A stretch of DNA of 64,000 nt. Source: Kalaharituber pfeilii (taxonomy: Eukaryota > Ascomycota > Pezizomycetes > Pezizales > Pezizaceae). The DNA lies in the NCBI GenBank assembly GCA_015179045.1, contig WHUZ01000042.1:248001-312000 (forward strand), given 5' to 3'. The notes below the pieces were generated by a model that was given only the letters and a program-made list of their open reading frames with translations, made no database searches and was not told where the DNA came from. Made by a program: the position numbers and the translations under genes. Every line of letters starts with the position of its first letter. The stretch's first letter is position 1. Below, piece by piece: positions 13,100 through 23,843 of this stretch.

Positions 13100-14400
13100 C
13101 GACAGGGCCGGCACCTAATATATAGTGCATGAAGTTAGTTATTCTATACAAGTAAAACAAATATAAATAATCCTTTATTATAATTCTAATATACTAAGTA
13201 AATATCTATACTATCTTAATAAGTATAGTTAATAATATTTATATAATATATTAGTAATAGGTATAGTAAAAATAAATAATTTTAAGCTAATATTCTAATT
13301 AGAAAAGTTATATACTATAATATATAATATAATTTATAATAGTAAGTATAGAAATAAATTTATAAAATAATATAAAAAGTTACTTTTAAGAAAAATATAT
13401 TACTATAAATTTATTATAATTAAATAATATTATACTTATATAATAATATCTTATAATAAATTATATAAAAAATTAATAAATATTATTAGTTAAGTATCTT
13501 TTTAATTTAATAAAAAATAATCTTTTATATATACTAACTTTTTTATATATACTTTATATTTATAAAATAACTAAATTAATATATTACTTATATTATAGTT
13601 AATTTATAATATTATAAAAAAAATATAATAATAAGTTTTTTATTATATAAATATTTATATATATAATTATATAGTATATTAAGATAACTAGTTATATAAA
13701 ATATAATAATTAAAAATAAAGTTATAAAAAAATTATTAAATTTAATAAAAAAGTAATATTAATATTAAAAATATAAAACATAGATTTTTACTTTAATAAA
13801 TTAAAAATAAAGCTAAAAACTTATTTAGATAAGTATTATTTATTTAATAAAATATTAAGTTTTTAATTTATATTTATTTTAATTTATTAGTTTAAGTTTT
13901 TAAATATAAAAAAAAAAAACTAACTTATATTAAAAAACTAATAAATTAAACTAATAAGTATTTATAATTAATATAATACTAATATTATTAAATTAGAATA
14001 AACTATTTTAATAGAAATTATTTTAATATAATATAAAAATAATACTATAAAATATTTAAATATTAAAATTAAATTTTTTGAAAAAAAAAAAATTATAAAT
14101 TTATTTATTAATTTTACTATAATACTTAAAAAAAGTAATATTTTTAAATATAAATTTTTTAAATAGAACTTATAAATTTTTTTAATTTAAAAAAATAAAA
14201 ATAACTTTATTATATAAAATATATAATAAAAAAAATTATACTTATAAGTTAAATAAAATATAAAGTAAAATAATTTAAATATAGTAGTTTAAAAGTATTA
14301 TTATAACTATACTTAAAAAACTTTATTAAAACTTAATAAAATAAAATTAGATTATTAGTCTATATTATTAGTACTGCACTTATTAGTAAACATAATCTAC
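13100..14400. repeat. AT-rich tract, likely RIP-degraded repeat
   Basis: About 1.3 kb of nearly pure A/T, rich in TA, TTA and ATA words and almost free of C and G. It has sharp edges against normal-composition flanks. This is the usual look of transposon sequence after repeat-induced point mutation (RIP) in Pezizomycotina. No coding trace is left, so the original element cannot be named. Confidence 0.75.
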
Positions 14401-16829
14401 AGCTTGTAGATTAATAAGTTTCACATAAATTTAGCTCCATTCCTGAACTCTATCAAAGTGTAGTATAAACTAGGCAAGCAACATGTAAACATGAACCTGC
14501 TATCATGAGTGGAGATCATGAAGAGATGAAGATCATAAGGTTAGTAGAAGGACTGATGGAAGATCGGGATCGGGGTCAATTCTGAGGGCCGAAGGGGGAG
14601 ATATACGATGAAGGTCATGTAAATAGCTTGTGGCAGTAGCATGGGTAGTCTTACCTCTTCGGCGGCAGTGGGGGAGTTAGCTTGCGGCAGGAGCCTGGGT
14701 AGTCTTGCCTCTTGCGGCAGTAGGGGAGTGCTGGGAAAGTAGGATGGGTCGAAGGTTCTTTGAGGGAGGACGGGCTTCTGACTTTTCTTCTCTCCTGATA
14801 TACGGAAGAGATCTGCTTCGCCTCATACCCTCCGCCTCATGCCCTCTGCCTCGTGCCTTCTGCTCTCCTCTTTTGTAGAACTCAGTACGGGCCCCGTTAC
14901 ACTGAAGCACTTTCAAAAGATGAATTACTCACAAAGTGTAAAGCTAATGCACTGATCAATAAGTTCAATGTTGACGACCCTGGTATTCGTGATTTCATAG
15001 TCGAAGAAGCGAGACATAAAGAGGACTACTGACAATATTCTAGCACTTATCGAACGCTCTTAGATTGGTACTCATTTTTCGACAGCAGCAGCAAATGCGA
15101 TTACAATTCTAGTGAGAGCTGGGAGAAGATTTGTGGGTCATGATTTACGTACAGGTTCCTAGAGCAGATCTTTTTCTTTTTCTTTTTTTTTTTTTTAAAA
15201 TAAAACTCATAACCCCGCTTATCGCGACTCGCTATCGCAGGGCACTAGAGCAGATCTAAGTGGTGACTGGTTTGACTGTGTTCAATTCCAAGGTAGCGAC
15301 CTACGTCAGGTTCGTCATTTTGCTATTTCTTTTACTCATGGTGTGGTGGTAACCACGGTACCGATGGAAAGAATAAGGCCAAACGCGGCCTGGAGCGGTA
15401 CTCATTGGTAAGGCTATATGATGATACATGCATAAGATCAGGAAGCGAGTTACATTTAAGAAGCGAGATGTGGATGTATAGGCTCAGTTGGAAGGTGAAG
15501 GTGGTCTATAATTGTACGTAGAGAGGACTGTGGAAGCAAGCAAGCAAGCAGGCAAGCAGCAACAGACATGGATACAGTACGCAGGTATAGATCAGACAGA
15601 CTAGAAATCGCCGACAAGACTACAGGCCACACATGATCCTTTTCTTGACATGTGGCTATTGAGACCGCGTTTGAGACTTCGTTCCACCAGCTCTAGATAC
15701 CGGTACCCTGTGCAAGACAGTGGATGCTGTTGAGCCTTCATCACAATGGCTCGCATCTGACCTAATCCTATAAAGTAGGTTCATTTACATCAAACTTGGC
15801 TCAGAAATGCAGACTTCCGCAAAGCTCGCATGAATTCTGTATCGTTTTAACAGAAAGTCGAACGTGGAAAGAGATATAATAAAACAGAAGGCAATAGTAC
15901 AACTGTACGCTAAGCTATGCTAATTTCAACGCCACTATGGTAGTAGCCTATAAACAGTGATGAAGTGGCGATACCCACAAGTAGTGAAACCAGCTTTGGT
16001 GGACACAGGCAGTAGAGATTTCTTACTTCGGCAAGTACCCTCATGTGATATATTGAGATATCTAGAGTTAATTGTCATGAACAATGTATATATCCATTCA
16101 CGCCGGGTCAGGCCATTTAGGCCGATGTAGGCAGACCAGTTCACGCAAATGCTAATAGCATCGCCAGTTTGAGCCTGTGTGCTGAGGGAGTTATTTCATT
16201 GGAGAGTTCAGCTCACTATGCTATCTGCTTTTAACTGTGTTCTGTGTTCTGTATTCTGTGTTCTCGTTCTGATCATCTATGTAGAGGTTGGTGCCTTCCG
16301 AATCTAACCCACACATCCTGCCATAGCAGAGTACACTACATTCTCTTTCCACTTTTCGCAGTCAATATCTGCTCAAATCCACTTTCTCAGTTTCGCACCT
16401 ACATTACCTATACTCTGTGAAACTGACCAAAGGTTATCATGACAACTTTACATGTATAAGCACAGTTGCAAGATGACCTTTCTGGCTGTACCACAATGAA
16501 AAATTACTCAATTCAGTCAATAATGACATATATTACATGGTCTATAAATACAGATATGTTGCCAAGGCAGCACTTCAGCTGCTACAGTAGACTCTCGATA
16601 CTAGCATGTCCGACATAAGAATATATTTCATATAAGAATGTACCCCCCTGCCCTCATGCAAAATAAGAATATGTTTGAGATGAGGAACATTCTTAACTTT
16701 TCTGCTTAGTCACCATATATATTCTTATATTGAGTGGAGACTAGGCCTATTAGAGTAAGATTATCGATAAGAAATCCCCCATTTGTAAAGTTACGGCACC
16801 GAACAACCCTCCTCAACTCCTCTTAGCAC
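14401..16829. other. Region without a supported gene
   Basis: Only minor structure is visible. An imperfect tandem duplication of about 54 bp lies near 14627-14732 (AGCTTG-GGCAG... units). A protein-like remnant near 14918-15035 (VDDPGIRDFIVEEARHKEDY) is followed by a stop. A (GCAA)-type run lies at 15535-15560, and a short repeat of TTCTGTG words near 16235-16265. A retroposed tail insert sits at 15172-15244 and is listed separately. Confidence 0.45.
15172..15244 (-). mobile_element. Family A retroposed tail insert, 73 bp
   Basis: A poly-T run leads into a diverged version of the family A 3' tail, in minus orientation. The insert is bounded by direct repeats CTAGAGCAGATCT at 15159-15171 and 15245-15257, a 13-bp target-site duplication typical of LINE-mediated insertion. 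C-to-T/G-to-A type changes relative to other copies suggest it is old or RIP-affected. Confidence 0.8.
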
Positions 16830-16842
16830 TTTTCCGGACCTT

Positions 16843-17430
16843 TTTTTTTTTTTTTTTTCACGTACCCCCGAAGTCCTTATGGCCCGGAGACAGGAACCTG
16901 TGCAACTTCCTACAAAATTGTCCCCTGTAAAAGCACACAACAATACCACGACTTCGGTGATGCAGAGGAAACACAAATTGAAAGCCCAATCCTCCAAGAG
17001 AACAATCAAGCACAAATACTCAAATATCCCCCAAAAAACCAAGCAGTCATGTCTATCTCCTCCACATCCCTCCCCTTCCTCTTTCTGTCCACCTTTGTAA
17101 TTCTATGCCAGTCATGCAGGCACGAATCGTACCACTTGCCTGACAACCTTTTTTTTTTTTTTTTTTTATGTCATTAATCGCTGGCCGCCCTACGGGCTAT
17201 GGCGATGTCTTAAATACATAGATGGTGATAAATGAATGCAGACTCGAAAACTGGGAAGAGTAGATAAAACGCCTGACAACCTTACCTTCGCAGGTGTTTG
17301 GCTATCCGATTCCACCTCGCCCTCCAGGTAGATAACAACCGAGCTACCCTTCTTTCCCTCCTTCCTCTCTTTCTTCACCAACCATCTTGCCGCAACAATC
17401 TTTCCCATCTATGAGTTCGCATTCTCCATT
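16843..17430 (-). mobile_element. LINE-derived element, ORF1 start joined to 3' tail (copy 1)
   Basis: In minus orientation the element ends in a long poly-A (poly-T at 16841-16858). It begins with an ORF reading MGKIVAARWLVKKERKEG then SSVVIYLEGEVESDSQ. This resembles the ORF1 region of fungal Tad-like LINEs. It is flanked by near-identical direct repeats TTTTCCGGACCTT (16830-16842) and TTTTCTGGACCTT (17431-17443). A family B tail insert splits it at 17151-17270. Homologous to the element at 17612-18093, but the core of the 3' tail is deleted here. No reverse transcriptase is present, so it is non-autonomous. Confidence 0.75.
17151..17270 (-). mobile_element. Family B retroposed 3'-end insert, 120 bp
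   Basis: Minus orientation; poly-A corresponds to the poly-T at 17151-17167. It is the longest of the short family B inserts, carrying about 50 bp of extra upstream 3'-UTR sequence before the common CGCCATAGCC...GGGCGGC tail. Direct repeats GCCTGACAACCTT at 17138-17150 and 17271-17283 bound it exactly. It interrupts the LINE-derived element around it, so it inserted later. Confidence 0.88.
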
Positions 17431-17611
17431 TTTTCTGGACCTTATTCTCGTTAGTTCTAGATATCTTCTCTTTCCTGTACCTCCTTGAGCCTGTTTTGCA
17501 CCTCTCTTGTATTACGCACCTTTCCGGTATCGCCTATATCCTTTCCTGTACTTGGTTCTATTCAAGAATAGAGTCTGCTGTAATTGGTTGTAGTTTCCGC
17601 GGATGTAGGCT

Positions 17612-18093
17612 TTTTTTTTTTTTTTTTTTTTTTTTTTATTTCACGTAACCCCGCTTGCAGCTGTTCGCCATGGCAGGGTCCCTGGACCGAAGTCCTTCTG
17701 GCCCGGAGACAGGCACCTGTGCAACTACATACAAAATCATCCCCTGTAAAAACACAACGATACTATGACTTCGGTGATGTGGAGTAAACACAAAGCGAAA
17801 GCCCAATCCCCCAAGAGAACAATCAAGCACGAATACTCAAACATCCCCCCAGAGAATCAAGCAGTCATATCCATCTCCTCCACATCCCTCCCCTTCCCCT
17901 TTCTGTCCACCTTTGTCATTCTGTCCCAGTCATACAAGCACGAGTGGTACCATTTGCCTGATAACCGTACCTTCGCTGGTGTTTGACTATCTGATTCTAC
18001 CTCCCCCTCCAGGTAGATAACAATCGAGCTAGTCTTCTTTCCCTCCCTCCTTTCTTTTCCCACCAACCATCTTGCCGCAACAATCTTCCCCAT
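17612..18093 (-). mobile_element. LINE-derived element, ORF1 start joined to family A tail (copy 2)
   Basis: A 482-bp insert in minus orientation, bounded by perfect 13-bp direct repeats GCGGATGTAGGCT (17599-17611 and 18094-18106). Read on the minus strand it opens with MGKIVAARWLVGKERREG then SSIVIYLEGEVESDSQ and SCLYDWDRMTKVDRK, an ORF1-like start. It stops after 78 codons, passes through a short spacer, and ends with the family A tail (CCTGCCATGGCGAACAGC...) and poly-A. No RT or endonuclease sequence is present. The exact TSD shows it moved as a unit, so it is an internally deleted derivative rather than a chance junction. Confidence 0.85.
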
Positions 18094-18106
18094 GCGGATG
18101 TAGGCT

Positions 18107-18680
18107 GATCTTGATGATCAAAGGCCAAATTTCAGTTGCTGATTGGTTGATGCTATTCAGGCCATTTTAGACGATCCAGGCGGTCCAGACCATTTACAGT
18201 AGGTGTATTTTTTTAGTATTTAAATCCCGACAAATATCCGCGCGCAGGGACCGCGATTACGTGCATGTTTATTCATTTCACCACCTATTATTCTTTTTCG
18301 CATGTATTTATTTCGCCCACGCAATTATTTCACCACTTATCATTCTTTCTGCGTGTGCTTTATTTCGCGATCTATTGTTTTCAGATTGAGGCACATATCG
18401 CGTGAACGCGTGTTTATTTCACCACCTCTCATTCTCTTCAGTACAGTAGTATTTATTCCCTACCCATTATTCTTTCAAATTTTTTTTTTTTTTTTTTTTA
18501 AATATCATTGATCGCGTGCCGCCCTCATTCTTTAAGATACTGCATATATTTATTTCACCACCTAGTATTCCCTCATGTACATAGCTATATTCTTTCACTT
18601 TGTTCTGGACTGGCCTGAATGGCCTGGACCGGCCCAGACCTAGATTTTTACGGTCCAGGCCGTTGGGAACACTGGGCGGG
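18107..18680. repeat. Degenerate repeats and probable decayed MITE
   Basis: About six degenerate copies of a roughly 50-bp unit (ATTTCACCACCTATTATTCTT) lie at 18262-18600. The flanks (18160-18200 and 18600-18675) carry GGCCTGAATGGCC/GGTCCAGGCC words like those inside the intact hAT-like MITE at 29171-29781. The right edge ends GTTGGGAACACTG, comparable to the GTTGGATTCATTG end of that MITE. A family B-like poly-T tail lies at 18479-18525. I read this as an older, broken relative. Confidence 0.5.
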
Positions 18681-18939
18681 TAGTGAGCGGCACGAGCTCA
18701 AACGAGCCAAGATCATGCTTGTGTTTTTCTTGACAGCTCGCTAAAATGCTTAGCCAGTGCAAGGTTTCATAAACTGTAAATACCTAGTATAGTAATAATT
18801 AGAGACTTGGAGCTTATTCTGACCTACCAACAACTTCGAAATGCACAATTTAGCTGATAGTAGTGAGAAAGATGAAAATTTAGCTTAGTTTAGTTTAGTT
18901 TGTCAATATTATGTATATAATCAATCCAGGCTCGAGCCG

Positions 18940-19272
18940 CTCACTATGGGCGGGCCTGCTGAGGGGCAAAGGCCTCCAGGAATGGAGTCATAAGCTTGGC
19001 AAGGCGGAGGGACCGGAATGCAGATCGTGTGGGGACGAGGAGGAAACGACCTCACACATATGGGAGAGGTGCAGGGTTTAGAGGAGGAGGTGGCCGGGCG
19101 GGCTGGAAGCGATACACCAACCACCGGAAACAAGCGAAGAAGCCCATTGGTAGGACTCTTGAAGTGGGCGGACAGTAGCACGCGAGTTGGGGGTTTACGT
19201 CACTCTATTTTCCCATTTTCTCCTTCGAATTTAACATCTCGCCATAGCCCTTAGGGCGGCACGCGAGTAATG

Positions 19273-19305
<33 letters not shown>
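18940..19305 (+). mobile_element. 5'-truncated Tad-like LINE, family B (3' end)
   Basis: The segment encodes only the extreme C-terminus of a LINE ORF2. Near 18957-19074 the frame reads LLRGKGLQEWSHKLGKAEG then CRSCGDEEETTSHIWERC, the CX2CX8HX4C zinc finger that follows the RNase H or RT region in Tad and related fungal LINEs. A 3' UTR then ends in CGCCATAGCCCTTAGGGCGG and a poly-A run at 19276-19305. That tail is the same one seen on the short family B inserts across the window, which identifies this element as their source lineage. I could not find its TSD. Confidence 0.75.
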
Positions 19306-19309
<4 letters not shown>

Positions 19310-19622
19310 ATTACATTATAGTGGTCAGGTGGAAAATTACAATGGGTGATGCAAGCAAACTGAGCATAATGAATCATTGGGCTTGAGATACAAACCACTA
19401 TAGTGGCTAAGAAGTTGGACTGCCATACTGGCAGGTCTTCTGAGAGGTCCCCTTCAACAAATGTCTGAACTGACTCCACATTTTTTAGGCCCTCTACTAT
19501 ATCCTGTCAGGTGTCCCATGGGGGTGCTGGTGACAGCTCTCGTTACTGTGTACTGCCATTGTTCTAGGACGAGGAACAGCGACACGCATCTACGACAGAT
19601 GGGAGGTATGGAGGAGGAAATG
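19306..19622. other. Spacer between LINE B and the gypsy 5' LTR
   Basis: No gene or repeat recognised. The last five bases (AAATG, 19618-19622) are the left target-site duplication of the gypsy element that follows. Confidence 0.5.
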
Positions 19623-20104
19623 TGTCATGCCGCAATAGGAATTAACAGGGATTAGTTCTTGGTAACTACAATGCAGTGATCGACCCGAACCACAGAATGC
19701 TCTCGAACCGTGCCAACAGCCACAGTTCTACAGCGCTCTACATCATTCTACAGCATTCACAGCACTCTTCTATGTCGTCATGTTCAAGTTCATGCAATAT
19801 TCGTATCTGCTACTTCTGTTCACTCTCTCTCGTCTATATATACTTTTCCTACCTGCCTGTATGTAAGCCTGCCTCCGGGCTTTGAGGGTCTAGACCCAGG
19901 GGCCCTGCCATGGCGAACAGCTGCAAGCGGGGTCACGTGAAATAAAAAAAAAAAAAAAAAAAAACCTGCCTGTATGTAGTCTTCACTGTCAACGTACATT
20001 CATTCTCTCTCCTACCTTGCCTCCACCCTCTCTCTGTGTGTCTGCTGCCTCGTAGCACCCACGATCGTTGCCTCCATTCTACTGACCCCAGCACCGCCCT
20101 TACA
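19623..20104 (+). repeat. 5' LTR of gypsy-1
   Basis: Begins TG and ends CA. It has a TATATATA box near 19835 within a stretch shared with the 3' LTR. A family A tail insert (19866-19964) interrupts it; without that the LTR is about 370 bp. It is closely similar to the LTR sequence at 28938-29170 plus 29790-29968. Confidence 0.88.
19866..19964 (+). mobile_element. Family A LINE/SINE 3'-end insert
   Basis: About 75 bp of the family A 3' end (GCCTGCCTCCGGGC..., then CCTGCCATGGCGAACAGC) followed by poly-A. It is bounded by 14-bp direct repeats CCTGCCTGTATGTA at 19852-19865 and 19965-19978. Its upstream portion matches the 3' UTR of the truncated LINE at 22467-23523. Confidence 0.88.
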
Positions 20105-20213
20105 GTGTGACCAGTCACCCTTATCGCACCTGCTACGAGTCGCTATAGATGACACCCTTATACGCAAAATTGTTCCTCCGGAAGGGTCACCCTCATTGCC
20201 AACTGCTCTCTTC

Positions 20214-20720
20214 ATGATGCCATCAACTAGCACCGCTTCTCAGAACTCCGCTTTAATCCTTGACTGGTTCAACATGCCTCCTGAGTTGCGCTCCTACTTC
20301 CAGGACCTATAGAGCACTATACAACAACTCCATACTACAGTTGCTACTCTCCGCTCAGTGACTCCCACCTCAGGTTCTGCCACCACCAACCATGCCTCAA
20401 TGACTAAGGCACCAGACATTTTCACTGGGAACCAATCAAAACTACACTTCTTTCTCTCTCAGATTCATCTCTATCTCGAGGTACATGCCCTGCCATGGCG
20501 AACAGCTACAAGCGGGGTCACGTGAAAAAAAAAAAAAAAAAAAAAATATCGAGGTACATCCTCATGAATTCCCTACTAAATAATCAAAGGTCCTTTACAC
20601 TGCATTATTCCTCAAGAGTGCTGCCTTTCTGTAGTTTGAACCTCACCTCCGCATCCTATACCAGCACACTATCTTGGCACTTTTAGACAATTTCGATGCC
20701 TTCTATCAAGTATTATAACA
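20214..20720 (+). pseudogene. Gypsy-1 Gag fragment
   Basis: From ATG 20214 the frame gives MMPSTSTASQNSALILDW, then after one stop ASMTKAPDIFTGNQSKLHFF and IHLYLEVHPHEFP. This is the start of a Ty3/gypsy Gag (Retrotrans_gag type, with the PxxFxGxxxKLxxFL pattern). A family A insert (20487-20548) and stop codons break it. After the insert the reading can be followed through SKVLYTALFLKSAAF to about 20720, then is lost. It is inactive. Confidence 0.75.
20487..20548 (+). mobile_element. Family A short tail insert in gag
   Basis: Consists only of the family A tail (GCCCTGCCATGGCGAACAGC...) and poly-A, about 62 bp. Direct repeats TCGAGGTACAT at 20476-20486 and 20549-20559 frame it. It interrupts gypsy-1 gag within the LEVHP coding segment. 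Confidence 0.85.
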
Positions 20721-20798
20721 GACATAGTGATATTAATACTTATGCTAATGCAGAAAGAGTGATTGAATGCTTGTGACAAGTTAGTTCTGTAGCAGATT

Positions 20799-20863
20799 CT
20801 CGTCATAGCCCGAAGGGCGGCACACGAGTAATGATATAAAAAAAAATAAAAATAAAAAAAAAG
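20799..20863 (+). mobile_element. Family B short tail insert
   Basis: 65 bp: the family B tail (CTCGTCATAGCCCGAAGGGC...) plus an A-rich end with interspersed T. Direct repeats GTAGCAGATT at 20789-20798 and 20864-20873. Confidence 0.85.
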
Positions 20864-21087
20864 GTAGCAGATTATGCATCATGTTTTCAGTGACTTACCT
20901 CATTCCTTAATTGGAATAAAGAGGCACTCAACTGATAATTGTATAGGGCTTTAAGGATAAAGGTAAGGATGAACTAGTTAAGAAAGAATACTCCAAGCAG
21001 ATTTTTGCACTGATTGAAAAGGCTATATATATATAGATAACTACTTGTTTGAGTAAAATTGAGAATTTGATACCTTCTCTGAGTTGG

Positions 21088-21745
21088 TGTCACGACCCGG
21101 TGTCTGCATCGCCGCCCTCAGGGTAATGCAAGCTACCGCCTGGTCCCAGGACAAGCCGGTTACCGCTCGATCGCTAAACTCCCATGATAAGCCGGCTGCC
21201 GGCCGCCAAGCCACCAAGGTGAAAGCCGGTTACTGATCGTCCGTTAGATGTGGAAAGTCTGCTTTCGCCGCATGTTCTTGTTGTGAAAATTCTGCATTTC
21301 GCCACCCTGCCTCTGCTTCTTGGCCAAAGGGCCCATCATGTATATAAGGGCCCAATATGGCCGTCTTGTAGATAGTTCTTTCCTTCCCATCTGTTGTTCT
21401 GTCAATCAACTGATCCGTCTGGCCTTGAACCATTGGCACCTTCGAACCCTTGATACCTCTGTACCGTTGACACCTTTTGAACTCTTGAACCTACCCACCC
21501 AGTAGGCAGCCCGAGCGTGGCCCAGGTTCTGAGTTCGAACCACGGGGTGACTGGCTACTTCTACTCTGCCCTGCCATGGCGAACAGCTACAAGCGGGGTC
21601 ATGTGATATAAAAAAAAAAAAAAAAAAGAACTCTTGAACCTCCTGGATTGTTCCTCTTAAACCTTGTTACCCTGAACCGACCTGACCTCCGAATTTGCTA
21701 CAACATATCCCTTGGTAGCATAGGCCGCCTGCCCATGATATTACA
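21088..21745 (+). repeat. LTR of a second gypsy family (gypsy-2)
   Basis: Starts TGTCACGACCCGG and ends ATATTACA. A TATATAAG box lies near 21340, followed by the conserved GTAGATAGTTCTTTCC and CTGATCCGTCTGG downstream words. These recur in the solo LTRs at 49128-49642 and 50413-50906, so all belong to one family. A full SINE (21493-21627) is inserted near its 3' end. It precedes a gag gene in the same orientation, so it is the 5' LTR of a partial element. Confidence 0.8.
21493..21627 (+). mobile_element. tRNA-derived SINE with family A tail (full-length, 135 bp)
   Basis: Between perfect 14-bp direct repeats GAACTCTTGAACCT (21479-21492 and 21628-21641) lies a tRNA-like head with an A-box-like TGGCCCAGGTT and a B box GAGTTCGAACC (about 21532-21542). 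A short linker follows, then the family A tail (CCTGCCATGGCGAACAGC...) and poly-A. Head plus shared LINE tail is the classic layout of a SINE that borrows its partner LINE's 3' end. It sits inside the gypsy-2 LTR. Confidence 0.88.
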
Positions 21746-22067
21746 CAGATCGTCACCCACCAACCGATATATTAACATGACCTCTTCTGACACCCTACTC
21801 TCCACCCCAGAAACCTCAGAGACCCCAGAAATGACTTTTAACCACCAGATACAAGCCTGGCAGGCAAAGCCTATACCAGCTAATGAAGCTGAGCATTACG
21901 TACATCGAGTGGAGGCCATCAATTTATTTAATGCCATGAACGAACACGGTACTACCCTCGAGCAGCGCATCAAGGATCTTCATGAAGAAAATGAGGCGTT
22001 CTCCCAACAACAGCAGGGCCTTCTCAGACAATATACCACCTTGCAGGAGCAGTTTAACGACCTCCAT

Positions 22068-22127
22068 TCACCTCGCCATAGCCTACCAGGCGGCACGCGA
22101 GTAATGAAATAAAAAAATAAAATAAAA
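22068..22127 (+). mobile_element. Family B short tail insert, 60 bp
   Basis: Only the family B tail (TCACCTCGCCATAGCC...) and an A-rich end. Exact 12-bp direct repeats AACGACCTCCAT at 22056-22067 and 22128-22139 show the insertion point within the gag coiled-coil codons. Confidence 0.9.
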
Positions 22128-22466
22128 AACGACCTCCATATGCAACTCCACCGGGCAAACAGGACAGTGGACCGCCTCCTCCTCCTCCTCCAATAAAACA
22201 GCCAAAGTCTCTGGTCTCGCGAGATATGGAGGGACACAAGAGGATCTCGACACCTTTAAAGACATGGTCAGCTTGAAGTTTGAAGAGAACCCCGATCTCT
22301 TTCCTACCGAGAAGAGCAAAATTGTCTACACTATAGGCCTTCTCGAGGGAAAGGCCCTTTTATATATCCGACCATATATCAAGGATGGAACCTTGACCCT
22401 GCAAACCATCAGAGCCCTCTTCGATATTCTTGACAAGGTGTTTGGCGATCCTGATCCGCAAGAGAC

Positions 22467-23523
22467 CTTCTGGAAATGGGATGGTGGGGGAGGGGAGGAG
22501 ATGGGGACGGGAGCAACTGTATGGGATGGAGAGATAAAGCGGATGAGAAAGGGGGTGGAGCAGTCAATTCCGGCACCGGCAAACCTAGTAATCTTGACGG
22601 ATTCACAGGCAGCAATCGCGGCGGTGAGGAAGGCCGGAAGAACAGGCAGAGCGCGGACCGGAGACCTGAAGAGGGTAGTGGAATTGATTGCCGAAAGGAA
22701 GAAGAAGGGGGGGACGTTAAGTTGATGTGGGTGAAAGCCCACATAGGCATCGCCGGCAATGAGGCGGCGGACGTCGAGGCGAAGAAAGTGGCGGCGAAAA
22801 TAGGAAGGACGGTGGTAACGGGAGGGGGTTTGCGGCAGAAGTGGAGGAAACTGTGCGCAGCAGAGAGGAGAGAAGTCGGATAGGGGGGGGCTAAGTAATG
22901 AAGTGGAGCAGAGGGGCGACAACTGCGTTCACGAGACTGAGGACGGGGAAGGGGATGGGGAAGGAGTGGGAGATAAAAGTAGGGAAGGCGGTAGAGGGGA
23001 GTGTGTGCAGGTGCGGAGAAAGGCAAACGGTGGACCACCTGGCATTCAGGTGCGAGGAGGTGGAATACCCAGGAGGATGGGGAAGATGGGAAGACGTGGA
23101 TGAGAAAAAGTGGGTGGAACGCCAGGAGAACGGGGAAGTAGTAGATGTACTGGGGAAGTTCTTTGGGTCGCTCAAGGTGTAAGGGGAGGGGGCGAATTTC
23201 TGTTTGTTCCAAGGTGGCGGTGGAGGTAAAGTGTAGTTATTTCTATTGCCTCGTGGAGGTGGGGTGGGGAGGGGTCGAGATTTTCGTTTGTAGAGGTGGT
23301 GGTGGAAGGGGTAGTTAGATAAGCCTGCCTCCGGACTTGGAGGGTTTATGCATAGACCCACGTAGCCTCGTCCCCAGGCGGGCTTTAGTCCTGGGGCACG
23401 TGAGACACTAGTAACTTGGTTAGTAAGCAATGAATTATTTTGAGCGAGAACCAAACCCAGACCCAGGGGCCCTGCCATGGCGAACAGCTGCACGCGGGGT
23501 CACGTGAAAGGAAAAAAAAAAAA
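22467..23523 (+). mobile_element. 5'-truncated Tad-like LINE, family A
   Basis: The insert of 1057 bp lies between direct repeats ATCCGCAAGAGAC (22454-22466 and 23524-23536). It encodes the end of ORF2. First comes an RNase H domain with LTDSQAAIAAVRKAGRTG and WVKAHIGIAGNEAAD (catalytic D, H and D visible). It is split by one frame change in a run of seven G near 22708. Next is a region ending in a CX1C...HX4C finger (CRCGERQTVDHLAFRC) and a stop at about 23182. The 3' UTR of about 340 bp ends CCTGCCATGGCGAACAGC... plus poly-A: the same tail as family A inserts and the SINE at 21493. RT and endonuclease are missing through 5' truncation. Confidence 0.88.
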
Positions 23524-23843
23524 ATCCGCAAGAGACAGCGAGTCATAAGCTTAATACCCTACGTCAAGGAAATAAGAACATTTCGACTTACTACACAGAA
23601 TTAATAAGATTGGCAAGCGTAGTCGAACTATCCAAGTTTAGCAAATGGACACAGTTTGAATCAGGGTTGTCAGTTGAAGTACAAGACAAGCTGCTCTCAT
23701 ACCCAAGAGCAAAGACCTTCGAAGACGTAGCTGAGCTGGCAATCGATCTCAAGTAGTGAATGGCCCAGGTTAAGGCCAATACTAAACAACAGCCTAATAA
23801 TACGCACTCCGCCGCTACTGCCACCCCATGAACTACTGGTACC

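Larger units (their letters stand above)
21777..23756 (+). pseudogene. Gypsy-2 Gag, broken by two insertions
   Basis: Starts MTSSDTLLSTPETSE, followed by a coiled-coil (ATG at 21777; EQRIKDLHEENEAFSQQQQ). A 60-bp family B insert (22068-22127) and a 1057-bp LINE (22467-23523) interrupt it. Coding resumes with KVSGLARYGGTQEDLDTFKD, then the FEENPDLFPTEKSKIVYTIG core of Ty3/gypsy Gag. After the LINE it continues with SHKLNTLRQGNKNISTYY and FEDVAELAIDLK, then stops at 23754-23756. There is also a frame change near 22190. No zinc knuckle or pol follows. It is dead, but its order is unambiguous. Confidence 0.85.

Noticed and set aside
21493..21560. Free-standing tRNA gene
   Set aside because: Only A/B boxes are present without a full cloverleaf, and it is followed by a LINE-like tail and framed by a TSD: a SINE head.
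22326..23493. Three long minus-strand ORFs (up to 267 codons)
   Set aside because: Shadows of the purine-rich LINE ORF2 end on the plus strand, where RNase H motifs are evident.
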